Shown piece after piece: positions 23,619 to 36,954 of a DNA stretch of 64,000 nt. The notes under the pieces were generated by a model. The model searched no databases, was not told the origin of the DNA, and worked only from the letters and a program-made list of their open reading frames with translations. The stretch is from Lycorma delicatula (lineage: Eukaryota > Arthropoda > Insecta > Hemiptera > Fulgoridae): positions 304,686,147-304,750,146 of the forward strand of contig NC_134455.1 of assembly GCF_047948215.1 (NCBI RefSeq). The letters are read 5' to 3'. A program made the position numbers and the translations under genes. The stretch's first letter is position 1. The number at the start of each line of letters is the position of its first letter.

Positions 23619-23649
23619 CAGTTTTATCTTGTTAATTGTTGATTATGCA

Positions 23650-24860
23650 CGAATTGTCGTGAATTTTATGGTTGAAATTTACGACAGTTCTCATTATTCT
23701 TCTGTCTAATCTTTAAAGTTTACCTTTGGATGATTCATTGTTTAATTTGAAGAGGGTTTTGCACGCGTATGTGGCTTTTGGTTTAGCGACAGAGTTATAG
23801 TGCGTAATTTTTACTTTGATTGATACTTGTTTTTATATATAATGGCCAGTTGATATTTTCTGTTTATTTCATATAGTTAGGCAACTTTTTATTGATGGTT
23901 TCACATTGTGATTCCATGTGTTATTTCACCGAAATATTTAAATTTTTGGACGACTTTTATCCTGTTACCATTGTTTAGTTGGAGGATTTGTAAAAAAAGT
24001 AAGTGGGCTTTATCTCTGTTTTTAAAATGGTATTTGTAATCCGACTTTAGTTGCTATTTCTTGAAGGGTTTTTACTTGGTGGATTGCCTCTTCAGATCAT
24101 TGGATAGCAGAACTAAGTCATCTGAAAAGGCGAGGGAAATTACTTTGATTTCTTTTCCAATTTTGATCCACTTCCTGGATCTATTCTCTCATGATATTCT
24201 CGAGGGCAAAACTGAAAAGTGGGGGTATAGTCTATGTCCTTCCGAAGTTCAGTCTTATCTCGAATTTCTCCTCAGAATTCACTTTTCTTTGGTGTTCGTT
24301 AGGGTGATTTTGATTAAGATTATCAGTTTCTTATGAAGGTCAAATTCTTCTCATATTTTGATTAGAGATTCTCTTTAGATGCTATCGATGCCTTTTTGAG
24401 CTCGACAAACGTAATCGCTAGACGCTTTGATCTGGTTTTCAGGTGTTTCACGGTCCATTTGAGACTGATAATTTGATCAGAGCAGCTTCTTATTGGTCTG
24501 AACCTTCCTTGAAAGTTCCTAATCCAGTTATGTTTAATGCAAGCTAATAGGATCTTGGAGAAAATTTATAGGTGACATCCAGAATGAATATTCCTCTCTA
24601 GTTGGGATCCATTTTGTTGCCTTTCTTATGAAGGGAATGATCGATAACTGTGTTTCACTAACTAAGCATCTTTTCGATGTTTTAAATATAGATGAAGTGT
24701 TTGTGTAAATTTCGTTTGATGATTTCATTAGTATTCTTCCAGAGTCCTGCCGTGAGCTGATCTTCTCCAGAGGCCTTATAATTTTTAAGTGAGTTTTTAG
24801 GTGATTCTGCTTGTAGGTGATGTAGAATTTTATTGTAATAACCTTTTATTTAAAATTTTC
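23650..24860 (-). mobile_element. APE-type LINE, RT palm to C-terminus, minus strand
   Basis: Read on the minus strand from about 24830, the segments are NYKASGEDQLTAGLW (RT motif 0/1 region, equivalent to KTSGEDGIIAEFW of the 51-54 kb copy), HKKGNKMDPN (24620-24590), an RFRPIRSCSDQIISLKW-like stretch (about 24495-24450), LFSFALENIMREW (about 24220-24180) and the catalytic box AFSDDLVLLSND (about 24140-24105). HYNSVAKPKATYAC (about 23800-23760) follows. FSDD retains both catalytic Asp of the usual FADD. Many stops and frameshifts interrupt it, so it is dead. It belongs to the same family as the copies at 13.8, 14.8, 32.2 and 51.4 kb but lies in opposite orientation. The endonuclease end is missing. 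Confidence 0.75.
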
Positions 24861-24869
24861 TCTTCAAAT

Positions 24870-27800
24870 TTAATGCTGAATTATTATTTTTTCAATGTAA
24901 TAATAGTAATTCTTGGAGGTTACACGAGGTAATACACTACTGATAATTTAAGTTTAGATTTTTAGTATTAAGAAAATATTTTCCTTTAAAAATGATCTTA
25001 TTTATTATTGAATATGTTCATAATTTTATAGGCAACAAAAATTACAAAGATTAGTAGTTCCTTACACATTTGTAAAACTGTGAATACCTTGCTTCCTTTT
25101 TTGAAAATTAACTGTGGTCCTTCCACTTTTTAAATGAAATTATGCTCAGAATAGGTTATAGGCAAAAATTAATTGCAATATTTCACAGGATAACTGCACT
25201 TCATTAGAATAAATCTAGTTTCTGGCTAGAGTGAATGTCTGTACTTAAACAAAACGATTGAAAACATAGCTTGCTTTTCTTTTGCATATTTGTTTTTATT
25301 ACTCTTCCCTATTTTGAACTTAATCAATCAAGTTGTTTTCATTACCTCATTTAAAACAATTTTATCATTCTGGCTTTCAATACGTTTATTACTTTGCTGT
25401 GATAAAGTTCAATTAATAAAGCTCAGTAAGTTATTAAGTTGTTTTTATAATAATAAATATTATGATCAATGATTCTTTTTCATGGAACTTCTCTTTAATA
25501 TTAATATCAACGCGTCTTCTAGTTTATATAATTACGTTATTTCTTTCATTCTTTGTATTTTTCAAAGTACCGAAATTAATTAGTTTTTATCCAACACTCT
25601 AATTTATTTATTCTTTATCTTAAAATATTTTATTCTTATTGAATTTATTAATTCGTCTTTCTATTTTACAAAACGTACTGTTTTGAAAGAAAATAGATGT
25701 ATTCTGTAAAGGGAAGAGGAAATTTTTGATTGTAATTGAAAGGTTGAGCAAAATAGATAATCAAACATGAAATTAATAATAAAATTGTGAACGGATATAG
25801 GGTTAATTATTTAAGACCTACAGATTTAAATACATGGCATTTTATTTTTTATTTCAGTTATATAATTTCACGTTGCATCGATAAACATGGTGTGTTTTGT
25901 GAATTAAGTAGAAAGAATTGTTGAATTTAAATAATAAAGCCAGAATAGCCTGATGTATCGATTAATGCTATTCCGCATAGAAAAAGGTGGAGTTGAATAA
26001 ATAAATCATCCATTGAATAATTCACTGCTGCATTGTTTCACAGAATACCTAATTATCAAAATTTCAACCGGATCGATGACACCTTCCCCATGTTTAGGCG
26101 GACAAGAAATGAGCCCACGGATTATTATTAGTTGCCCACAGGATGCCGCCAGATATCCCCACCCACTCTACCTTATTTACACATCGAGTACACATTTTAG
26201 AAACAATAACCATAAGATATATGCGGCAAACATAGTTATGAATATACATTTTAAAAAAATCTACATTTAAGCGTTAGTAAAAATTATAAATGTAAAAATT
26301 AGCTGCGTTCCTTTTTTTGCATCCTGAATTTTAAATCTCTTATTTGCAAGTAGAGTATATTTCTGTAGTAAAAAAAAAATTAGACTTAATAATGAAAATT
26401 TTAAAACTATAAACTATATTTTAAAAGAAGTTTTTTATTAATTATTCATACCATTGAAAAAATACATCTGAAATATAACAAAAAGATTTGTTACAATTTT
26501 CTTATCTTAAATTATTTTTCTTTCTCTCTCACACCGCTCTATTTTAACACAAGCGCATATATATGCATGTAAGTAATTATAATCATATTTCAAAGACGTA
26601 CATGTACATACACGTGCATGTATCTGATGTTAAGTGCGTGTTATATTAGACAGAAGCTGATTTAATGTATTAAAAGGGATTTTTTTTACGAATTATTAAT
26701 GCAAAAGATTAACTTGCTGGCAAGGTTGGTAATTACATTCACTTCTAGATTAGCTGGTCTCAGGTTCTTAATAAAAATAAATAGATAAAAAATATGAGGA
26801 TATAGTATAGTTGAATTTTCTGTTTTATACAAATGTCACACATCGTTAAGGATAGATGATTATAGAACATTTTGGTAAGCGGCAGACATCCAATCTATTG
26901 TTCATTAATATTTCCAAAGAATCCTTAAAGAAATAAAACTTATTTCAAAAATATAAATTTTTTTATAAAAAAAAAAAATTAATGTTGGATTTTTTTTTAG
27001 ATTTTGATATTTTATTCTTGACTATAGATTAAAAATTACACTTAATAATTTATCAAACCTTAAGTGTTAATGAGTTCAGAAAGATATTTAAAGTATCCCA
27101 GTTGTTGTAAACGAATCTAATCATTTATTTGTCTCTAGGCATTACATACTGCTACACATGAGTGTTGTGTTTCCCTCCTCATTCATTATTACCAACGTAG
27201 AGCTCCTACCATAATACTTTTAGTAAGCTGCATACGACATATTTGAACAAAGATTTGAACTTCATAATTCGATGTGTTACTTCGAATGTGTTAATACATC
27301 TTTGTTACGATAAGTTGACTTTAGTTGGTATATTTTAACAGTTATTAATTAATAAATATTCATCGATGTCAGGCAGTAATATATTATTTCCTAACAAAGT
27401 GATGACTTATTGCTTAAAGATAATGTTTTTATATTTGTATATTGAAAATTACTGTGTTTATTTTGATCTGGTTTATATTGATGATGAGGACAACATTTGA
27501 AGAGATAGCAAAGAGATGGAATGTTCCTTCTATTACTACAACTAAGAAACAAAAGTAGTCAATAAAAACTAATCTTTTTTATTTTTATTTTTACAATATA
27601 TCGTAGTTAAGAGGTTAAGAACAACCAAATAATAATACACGCGTTTTAATTTTAATTATATTTAAGGTAGGCCAATTAAATAAAACCGCTAGCCACTTGA
27701 AGAAAATTCGTATGCAACAAACGGCTGGGAAACTGCATCTTGATAAAAATAAGAAAAGAAATGGAAAAAAATTGCCTCTTTTTAAGCTGTCTAGAATGAG

Positions 27801-30800
27801 AAAATATTTATAAATACGTACAGGTTGAAGAGAGAAATTCCTCATTAAAACAGTGTTTTGCAAATATGAAAAAAAGATGATTTTATTGCCGCAGGAATCT
27901 GAAAGTTGTTATAGAAAGAATCAATAACGTGTATCTCTAAATCATAAGTTTTTGAAGAATAAAATATGAAATAAGATTACAAAAGGATCTTTAACCATTT
28001 ACACTTCCTTTTAATCGTTTGAAATTCCTTTTGCCTTTTCGTTGTAATTGAAATTGCTCACAATGCTAAGTTTAAAAAAATGAATCAGTACAATTTTTCC
28101 ACTATAATGTTTTTGATTTTGCACTAATTTTTTTATTTTAGAATATCAATTAATTGGGGTTGTAATTGTCAGAATTACCAGAATACATCTATATAGAAAG
28201 CTGATAGCATAGTTCAAGAAATATTATTTAGGATTCTGAACTTTTCTGACTGGAAATGTTAGTGATAGTAATAAAAGTTCTTCTTAGTCGACATGATATT
28301 TACTTTTGGTCAGTTCTATAATTTTATTAACCATACTAACACTGAATCACCTATATTAGTTTGTAATAAAATTTATGATGAAATGAAAGGAAGGTTTGGT
28401 TTTTCGTAACAAAAATAATAAATTTTTATTTTTTAAAAATAATTCTTCTTGGTAGAAGTAATAATTAAATGGAAAATACTAATAATAGAAAAAAATAGCT
28501 AAAATGATACTATGAAAAGATTGGTTGTTTGGCTCTTATATATATTTATAATTCTTTTTATTCGTTTTATATAAGCGGATAGTTGAGTTTGATTTATATG
28601 AAAAAATATGGGAAAAAAGTAAAATTACTTCAGTTAATGTAGAAATGAATGTAGGAATAGAATAAAATCACCCGTGATCTTTTCCTAATGTTATAAACGA
28701 GTTTTTAAGCTTTAAAATAATCAAAAATATATGTAGGAGGTATAATTTAATAAATAATACATTTTTTTAAAGTTATTCATAGGTTTTTTAAATCATAATT
28801 TACTGTAGTTTCCATAACAAAGATTATATGTTGTATTTTAATTTGTTCTTTTCATAGAATACATAAGTGCAAGATGGAATTTAGAAAAGACTAACTAGCC
28901 GGATTAAAAGGTAATAATTGTTAAAAAATCTGATTTCATTCAAACTTGAAAAAAAAAACACACGCTAGTAAAAAATGATTCTTCCTTTGTTTAACCAAGC
29001 AATCAACGAGTACCAAATGATCGTCGAGTGGCAACTACAAGAGAAGGTCTTTACCGCTGAATGCACCATCTAAAGAAATGGTTTGTTGCTTAATTAAATC
29101 AATCTTTCAAGTGAGCTAATGAACACATTCAAGTCACCTTCATCATCTAAGAACGTTCATGTGTTGACTCACCATTTGTGTTCACGATCAACCGAGTATT
29201 TCTCACATGCATTATATTAAAATTTATAATTTCTCTAAAAAAATACAAAATAATATTATATAGTGTTGCGCAAAATATTTTACACTCTATTCTTTATAAC
29301 GATTTATTGAACGTTAATTAAATTTTATGTGTACATATGTCATTTTATTGGCTACTGTCCAGCCATATATTACAATCTATTTTATTGTAGTTGAATTACA
29401 AATTTATTACATCTTACCCACCCGGAAAACATATTTATGAAGAAGTATAATTAATACAAGTAAACGACTTTTCAAATAAGTGTTATATCATACTATCAAT
29501 TCAAAAAATTTAACAAAGAAATTTTATTTTTTGTTCAAGGTTAAACATATCTTAAACTTTAATAACCTTTCATAATAAACAATAAAAAATAAATTTCAGA
29601 TATTTTTCTACGCATTTAGACACGTGTTAACTGTACACTACATATATATCATACCAATATAAGTGTTTGTTAAATAAATCTATCACAGTTATTTTTCTAT
29701 CAATAATAATAGGTAGTTAATGTATGTGTAATCTTTCAGTTAGAGATGTATATATTTATCGTGTTTACAATCTCATAATAGCTTCGATTTCTGATGCAGT
29801 GTAAATAAAATGAAGGAAAGAATTTATGAAAAGCTTCAGAGAATTGAAAGACTTAAAAATTTCCAAGAGTCTTTTTCGATTGGTTGTTTTTGGATATATC
29901 AGGCTAAGTTACATGAAAATAAAACAGAATTCATCCCTACATTTGGCAGCTTCATTCTCTCTTCATCACAGTGGCTCTATAATAATCATCATTACTTTCA
30001 GCAAAAGTATTTCTGATTAGTCTCATTTGAATCTCAGATCTGAGCTAAATAAGGCAATAACGTATGTAAAACAATGGGTCTTAAAATGTGATGATAATGT
30101 GTATGCATCTTAATTGCTATAACCGTAATGTTTTTGGTGTAATATTAATAATCTTCGGAAGTAATGTAACTGTTTCCAAGACTAACAAGCATCCCATTTT
30201 AAGCTTAATGAAATAACTTGGAAATGAAATGGTTACCTCCTGGCCTTCATCAGTGAATTAAATATACGAATCACATCAGCAAATGAAGTTATATTTAACT
30301 CTAAAACTGATGATGCTGTCACACTTTTCTGAACTACTCTTTGTTAATGAACAACATTTCTCCCAGAGAATAACTTTGATCGGTTTCTCTTTTAACTCAG
30401 ATGCTTTGCAAGTACTACATACTACAATTAGAAAGACCTGGGACTGATTACATAAAAATAAAAAAAAAATTACGTACTTTTTTCTGCGATAAACACTATT
30501 ATTTACACTGAAAATAAATATACATGTATTAAATAATATTAACACATTTTAAAATCATTTTCTAATAAAACCTATTCTACCAGAAACTGACTTTTAAAGT
30601 TATTTGAAGTGTTTCAAATATTTTTAACAGCGTTTAAAATAAAGTTCTAAAAATTCGAAATAATTATTATTAAAAAATATTATATTTAATGTTTATATAA
30701 AATTATTTTTCACTTTAATTTACAGAAGTATCACTTAATTATATCAGATTTTTACAAGATGTTTTTACAGTGTTTTACAGACGATGAATCTACTACTGGT

Positions 30801-32150
30801 TCTGTCCTCTTGGAAATAGCCTAGGAATCATTCTGCCCTAGAAATTAGATTTAAAAAATTAATTTACTTACAATACTTTTTTGGTTTTTTGATCAGAGGT
30901 TATTTCCTTTGCTTTGGTGCAGGAACAGTTTTTTTTTCTATTTATGATTAGATTGTATGTCATTAATTTACAATACTGAAAATTTTATCTATGAGAATAA
31001 ATAACAAACTTTTATGCGACTACGTACAGGTTTTAGGGTCTGAGCAAGGGAAGAAAACAGAAACAAAAAATACGTTAGTTATTTCACAAAAAAATGAATT
31101 TGATGAAATTTGAATGAAGAAAAGATAAAGGGATATAAGATTAGGAGTGAAAATGAATAAATCGAGCAAAAAAAAACATTTCAAAACCAAAAAAATTATT
31201 AATTTTTATTGAGGAAGTAACGATGACAAAGTGGATCTTTTGTCCTAAGGAATTGAAATATGGATTAGGTAAAACATAAAATAAACTTCAGGGAATTAAA
31301 CGTAGATGTATTTTATACATTTATGAAAAGAAAATACTAAACTAGATGTTATCAGATTTTAAGTTTGTCAATATAAATTTATACCCTAAACTACGTTACG
31401 ATAGGAAGAAAACAGAAATAAACTCGTTAGTTAACTAAGTGTATAGTTTTATTTTTACATAATAGCTGATTAGATTCTTGTGATCTTAAATAAAAATGGT
31501 AATACAAAGACAGGCTTTTATCGTAGATTAATAATAATTTTCCTGATTTCATCCCAGAAATTTAAGAAGGTTAAGTTTTTTTTTTTGAGTTCCGAGTAGA
31601 AAAACAGATTATTTGTTTTTGTTATGGGTGAGTTTTCCAGAAAAAAATATTAGTTGGGAAGGAAGAGTATAAGAGTTACAGATTAACAAACTGAACCAAT
31701 TGAATTAAGGAGTTTAAGTGGTTCAGAGTCTTTGTAAACTAAATTTCACTTTTTGATTTTAACTGTCTAAAAAAAATGTTTAATTATTTTTTTATTTAGC
31801 AATGGATTTTATTATCAATCTTTTCTTATGAACGAAAATGGAAAGATTCTTTTTTGTAATGTTTCATAGATTTTAATTTTTTCATAGAAAATTAGAAACG
31901 TAAAAAATTAGATGCATATTTCGATTGTGAAGCAGTCAAAGTGTACGAAATATGGTAAAGAAAATATATAAATAAAAAAGCAAGAAAAATAAACATTGAA
32001 ATGCATATCTATTTAAACATTTTTATTTTAAATAAATGATTCTTGAATATCTTGGAGAAATAATCGGTAGAAACGGAACAGATAAACCAGTGATTGAGAC
32101 CAAAAAACACAAACTGGAACTAAACTTTTACACAAAAATATTTACAATAA
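24870..32150. other. Long AT-rich stretch without recognised gene
   Basis: Over about 7.3 kb I can support no gene. Frames at 26013-26270, 27615-27863 (minus), 29810-30016 and 30276-30545 (minus) show no family signature. A slightly GC-richer block at 26060-26170 and an alternating purine/pyrimidine segment at 26557-26640 are noted in the findings. The word CATTACATACTGCTA near 27138 also follows the SINE body at 35.41 kb. Confidence 0.5.
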
Positions 32151-32159
32151 AAAGAACAT

Positions 32160-32725
32160 TTCTATAAATGCGAAATTAAGGCATTATTGCACGGTGGTCT
32201 TACTACCGTGCAATAATGCCTCGTAGTAGTCTCGTACGGAATGGAAACTACAAATATAACTGGAATAGAAAATTTACTCAAGATATTAAAAAAATTTTAA
32301 GAATGATTTATGGATCAAGAAGAATACAAGAAAGCTACAGGCTGAGATCGAATAAAGAAATAAATATACGATAACATTTAAGACCTGAAAGTAACAATAA
32401 AAAAACGACAACTATAATTCTGTAGACGCATGGCCGAATGAACCAATCAAGTCTAAACAAATAAATTCTCAATAAACTTTGGAATTATAAAGTCAAGGTT
32501 GGCTATGTTGAACAGGTTAAAGAAGAACTCAAAAAGTTTAACTTTAGAGAAAAAAGACTCTGTCTAGATAGAAAAAAATACAGAAAGAAAATTTCTGAAT
32601 TAAAGGTTAGTGTAGGTGAAAAGAAAAAATTCAACAGAGGCGAATGGACTGAAGAAAGAAGAGCTAAACAATCCGAAATAATGAAAAACTTCTAGAAGTT
32701 AAAGGAAGAAACTACATGAAATGAT
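32160..32725 (+). mobile_element. APE-type LINE 3' fragment with internal fold-back
   Basis: Readable parts are AKLRHYCTVVL (32169-32202, from KLRxYNTVxxPEALYASE), broken by a hairpin, then YGMETTNITGIENLL (32234-32280), RMIYGSRRIQESYRLRSNKE (about 32305-32360), NIxDLKVTIKKRQL (about 32370-32413), LNRLKKNSKSL / VKEELKKFNLREKRL (32505-32570) and FNRGEWTEERRAKQSEIMKN (about 32630-32690). The order equals that of the 13.87-14.48 kb copy, and the late part is better preserved here. The RT palm and endonuclease are absent. Stops and frameshifts occur throughout. Confidence 0.75.
32179..32221. repeat. 20-bp-arm hairpin inside LINE coding sequence
   Basis: AGGCATTATTGCACGGTGGT (32179-32198), loop CTT, then its complement with one G-T mismatch (32202-32221). 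The left arm encodes the expected LRHYCTVV of this LINE family. The right arm replaces the expected continuation (PxxLYASE) and is therefore the likely copy. Confidence 0.85.
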
Positions 32726-32729
32726 ATTT

Positions 32730-34440
32730 ACGTGGTCGTTGAAGACCTATCCGTGGAGAAAAAAAAAATGTTCTTACTATTTCTGTTTTCGATATAATTT
32801 CAATACCGTTTTAAAATACGTATTCGGTCTGTGTTTATACATAAATATTGAACTTTTTTTAATATATATTGTTGGAAAACGTTTTCCAAGGTAAGAAAGT
32901 GTAGTTATTTGGATATCGCACAACTGATGAGAAATCAATGAAGATATCTAAATCGGCTATAGCCTCTACCCGATCAATTTTATTTATTTCAAGAGGAATG
33001 ATGCGGTATCCCGGATACAGTATTGCAAATGTGAATTACGTATTGTAAATTTATAAAATTATTATCACCTAGAAAATCATTTAGAGATTTTAAAAAAGTT
33101 ATTATTTTTTTATTTATTATCTTACACGGTTTTAATGTTCAGAATATAATGAAGTTTTTGTTATGTAAAAAAAAAAAACTATATACTTCCAACGGATATA
33201 TTTATCTAACTTTTATTTTTTTAAGTAGAATCGAAATGCTCCGTAATTACTATATTCTTATAGTGTACAATAAGTTTAATATACATTTTTATCTTTTTTT
33301 TGAAAAAGTATAAAAACATCGGCTATATGAAACACAGTGGGTGAATGCAGTGGGCAGCAAAAGGTAGATCAGAATTAATATATAGGCTAGACGGATTTAT
33401 GTGTTGATGAAATTCTCATCAGGCAGCATGTGTGCGTGTCGCAGGGCAAATGTAATTAGTGAACCCGCGGGGGGCCTCCAGCCTTCAGCCTCCATTAAAT
33501 ATTGTAGCTTTATCATTGACGAGAAGCTACATAAGTACTAGAAAACATGGAATTACTTGTATCAGCTCGGCCGGTTCAAAGTGGCCGCCTACTCGATTCC
33601 AACATTATGCAAATACAACATTCATTTTCCTAACACGTCATAATCATTCTTAAATATTAATGACGGTGAACAATATACTTTAGTACGAACAAGTGTAATC
33701 GAGATATACTACAAATTAGAATGTGAAGCACAATAACCTCAACAAATTATAGCTTACCTTTTCCTTTTAAATTGCAATACGGTAAAACGGGCGTTTTCTA
33801 ACCGATGACATTTCAGATAAATAATGTTAGATGCATAATAATAAGCTGTAACAAAAATATTTAAATAAGTAGGTAAACAATAATGAATAATGTAACAATA
33901 CATACTTTCGTTTTCTTGATAAAAATAATTTTTTTTTGTTTTATTCTTTCTTTTTATTAGAGTAACATATTCAAGTTTATCTTACCGTTCTATTGTTTTA
34001 ATTTGTAATGTGGTTGTGCTGTAAATGCCGTCACATCAGTTATAGTTCCACTTTTATCAAATAAATTATAATGATTTAACGCCCGTATTCAAATGGGTGT
34101 GTAAAAAAATCACAGCATTTTATTCTAACATGAATGGAATAAATACGTATAATCATATTATAGGGATATATTCCTAGTGATAAATAAACCTTACCGGAAT
34201 ATTAAATAACAATGTTGAAATGAATAAAGAATACTACTTTACTTGCTTTTAAAGAATAGAAATTGTACTTTTAAAAATATTAATTTTTAATTTTATCTAT
34301 ATAAAAAAATGAGTTGTATATTTCAAACAAATATTTGACAGGTATATTATTATTCTTTACCAAAAAATTGACGAATAATTACATAGAAATTACTCTGTAT
34401 AATTACCGAAATTATGATTACCTTAAGTTGCGAGCTAATA
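32730..34440. other. AT-rich sequence with a GC-richer block at 33.33-33.65 kb
   Basis: No gene can be supported. The block 33330-33650 stands out in composition, with GAACCCGCGGGGGGCCTCCA at 33461-33480 and CTCGGCCGGTTCAAAGTGGC. It holds two overlapping short open frames, 38 codons from ATG 33428 and 64 codons at 33459-33653, in different frames and without family similarity. It could be a host exon, a conserved non-coding element or an unknown repeat. Confidence 0.35.
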
Positions 34441-34449
34441 GGTATAATA

Positions 34450-36628
34450 TTAAGGATAGCATTAAGTTATAGTAAATAATACACAACGAAAATATGTTCT
34501 GATGATTTTCTGAGTTATCTGGCTCTGATTAAGATTTCTTTTCACAACGAATATTTTTTGTTATTAAATATTCCGAATTTTTAGCTCACAAAAATGCACC
34601 TTAATGCTATTCAAACTGCGGTGAATAATAGTGTTTCATCCAAATCTTTCACAATATAATCAGAAGTAAGTGAAAACATACAAAAATTTTGGTTTTGAAT
34701 AATCCAGATACCAAGCTTTTTAATGAAAGCACAAACTTTGTTTGTCATTAATAAAATATTTTTCAGTCCTTGTCAATTCACATTCAAGTAATTTAAATGC
34801 GAAAATACATCAGCTAAGTAAGCCAGCAGCAACATATACTCATTATCCTGTAAAATTATTGAGAATGGCGTTTGTTTATCCTCGAAAAAAATATTGTTAA
34901 TCATCTCGCAATTCCAATAACCGGGTTAACACTTTCCTCCGAGATAAACTATATGACCTCTGTGTTGAAAAGAAGATATCTTTCTTTTTGCTCATTTCAT
35001 TGCATAGTATGGCAAATAGTGTATTCTGTAATTTTAAAAAAATTAACCATTTTTACAGCTTTACAAAGAATTTGTTCGAGATTTTCAGGCATATTTTTTA
35101 CGGCAAGAACATGTCTGAAGGAAGCAGTGCGTCCATTCAGCGCTTGGTATCAGACAATTTTTTAGTTTTTTCAGAAATCCACTGTTATTTTCTGTTATCA
35201 CCTTTGCACCATCATTACATACTTACTTTCTCCTGTTTAGCCTCCGGGAATCACTGTTCAGATAAGACTTCAGAGAGTGAATGAGGATGATATGTATGAG
35301 CGTAAATGAAGTGTAGTCTTCTTGTACAGTCTCAGTTCGACCATTCCTGAGATGTGTGGTTAATTGAAACCCAACCACCAAAGAACACCGGTATCCACTA
35401 CCTATCGGTATCTATCATTACATACTGCTATACATTTTCTCCAATTTATGTTAGAGGTTTTAGTAGGCTTTATAAAAAATATCAAAAAGACATTACCTGT
35501 TGCATAACCGGGTATTGATTTGCAAAACAACATATTTTTTTATTGCGTCCCTAACTCATTAGTATCTCACAAGAAATGTTTGCCATATCTGTTGATTCAT
35601 CAAACTGAACAAAAAAAGATTCACTAGTACTCACTCACTTGCTAAATCGAGAACATCGACAGCCGTGTCATCGATTCTCCTTGATACTGTGTCGTTAGAA
35701 ACAGGATTGTTTTTCAATTATTTTGCTTCTTCCACACCTGTTACAACCCTGACCATATCAATTGCGGCAGGCAATATGAGGTTTTCTGCGTTTGTATGGT
35801 TTGGACATCTTACCTATTGTTAATGCTAAGAGATAAGATTTTTCAAGTGAACTTTTGTCAGTAAGGCTTGATTTACAAATGTATGTATGTAATGTATACT
35901 TGTTGATTTCTCAAAGTATGTAATTCTATTTTGAAAAATTTCAAGGGTTTGCTTTTATGATTCGGATGCTTAGTTCCCATGTGTCGAATTAATTTTGATG
36001 CCTTCATACTTTCATCGGAGAGGATCTGAAAGCAAACAACGCTTTCCATCCAGTGAGGTAAAACCATAATTTAAAAAAACTGTCATTGAACGAACAATCC
36101 TGTCTTTATACCAATCGATTCACTGTATGGAGATAGCTCATTTAGTTTTTCCACAATTTTACCATTTTGCATAAGAATCTAATTGAAAATTTAAAAAAAA
36201 CATTTACTCTGACCGTAAACTAAAAAACCAAAACCTCTATTTTTCAATGAAACTACGTTTTTAAAAACTTAAATAAAGGCACCAGATGCACGCTTCACAT
36301 TCGTAACTAAACTGACGTTCTGCAATCCTTTACGTCTCTTTATACTGCTGAGAGCACGACGTGTTCAAACGTATCATATGAATGTTTAAACATAACGCTC
36401 TGACAGCGAATATTATGCAAGCAGACCTAATTATAAGAAGCACGTACACATCAAGTTGGGACATGTAAATTATTCATGTTTGTATATTTTATACCCGTCG
36501 CTATCAACGCTGCTAAATAGTTTTAACTAGTTTTCACTGGGATGGAGTTGGGTGAGTTCCGAAATGTTCATTTACATTTTTTTTTTACTTTCTGGGGGAT
36601 CGTGAAACTAAAATGATTGAGATCAGTG
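34450..36628 (-). mobile_element. ZBED5/SCAND3-like hAT transposon, decayed, with nested SINE
   Basis: Minus-strand segments in order are a BED-type zinc finger region with MKASKLIRHMGTKHPNHKSK, PLKFFK (about 36000-35935), then SLEKSYLLALTIGKMSKPYK (about 35850-35790), the catalytic-core start FFVQFDESTDMANIS (about 35610-35565), and FANQYPVMQQV. After the SINE insertion come a CNDGAKVITENNSGF-like stretch (about 35220-35170), SAEWTHCFLQT, NEYMLLLAYLADVF (34850-34800) and SDYIVKDLDETLL (about 34665-34625). QLDESTD and CTDGA are hallmarks of SCAND3/ZBED5-like hAT transposases. At the high-coordinate end, CACTGATCTCAATCATTTTA (36628 leftward, read on the minus strand) resembles the hAT terminal CAGTGGTTCTCAACC. 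The low-coordinate TIR was not found. Stops and frameshifts are frequent, and one of the BED cysteines is missing in my reading. Confidence 0.75.
35270..35440 (+). repeat. SINE body (head-less) nested in the hAT
   Basis: GATGATATGTATGAGCGTAA, GTAAATGAAGTGTAGTC, CTCAGTTCGACCATTCCTGA and GATGTGTGGTTAATTGAAAC form the unique body of the SINE family. They match the copy at 2.38-2.52 kb (GATATGTGGTTAATTGAACC, CAACCACCAAAG). The tRNA-like head is missing, as in a 5'-truncated insertion. hAT coding sequence resumes on both sides, so the SINE inserted after the hAT was in place. Confidence 0.85.
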
Positions 36629-36639
36629 GTTTAAAGTAT

Positions 36640-36916
36640 TGATTAAAACATTTTTGTCGTTTAATATTTTTTTTAAGTTTAGATCGTTTGTTATTTTATA
36701 AAATTTAATTGAAAACATGATGTCTCATTTTTTATTATATTATGTTTTTAATGAACTAAACTTTTTGATGTATCAGCAATCTCTGAAAAATTTTTAAGCA
36801 AGGTGAAAAAAAACAGACTAAATATGCTGTTAGGATGGTAAATTATTATTTAAAAATAATACAATAATTAAAAAAGTTCTAATCCCAATTTAACTTCCGT
36901 TACTTTGAAAAAAAAA

Positions 36917-36954
<38 letters not shown>

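Noticed and set aside
28975..29200. Possible mariner-type N-terminus (VEWQLQEKVFTAEC)
   Set aside because: Only one short segment fits, the following bases do not give a helix-turn-helix order, and no terminal repeats are visible.
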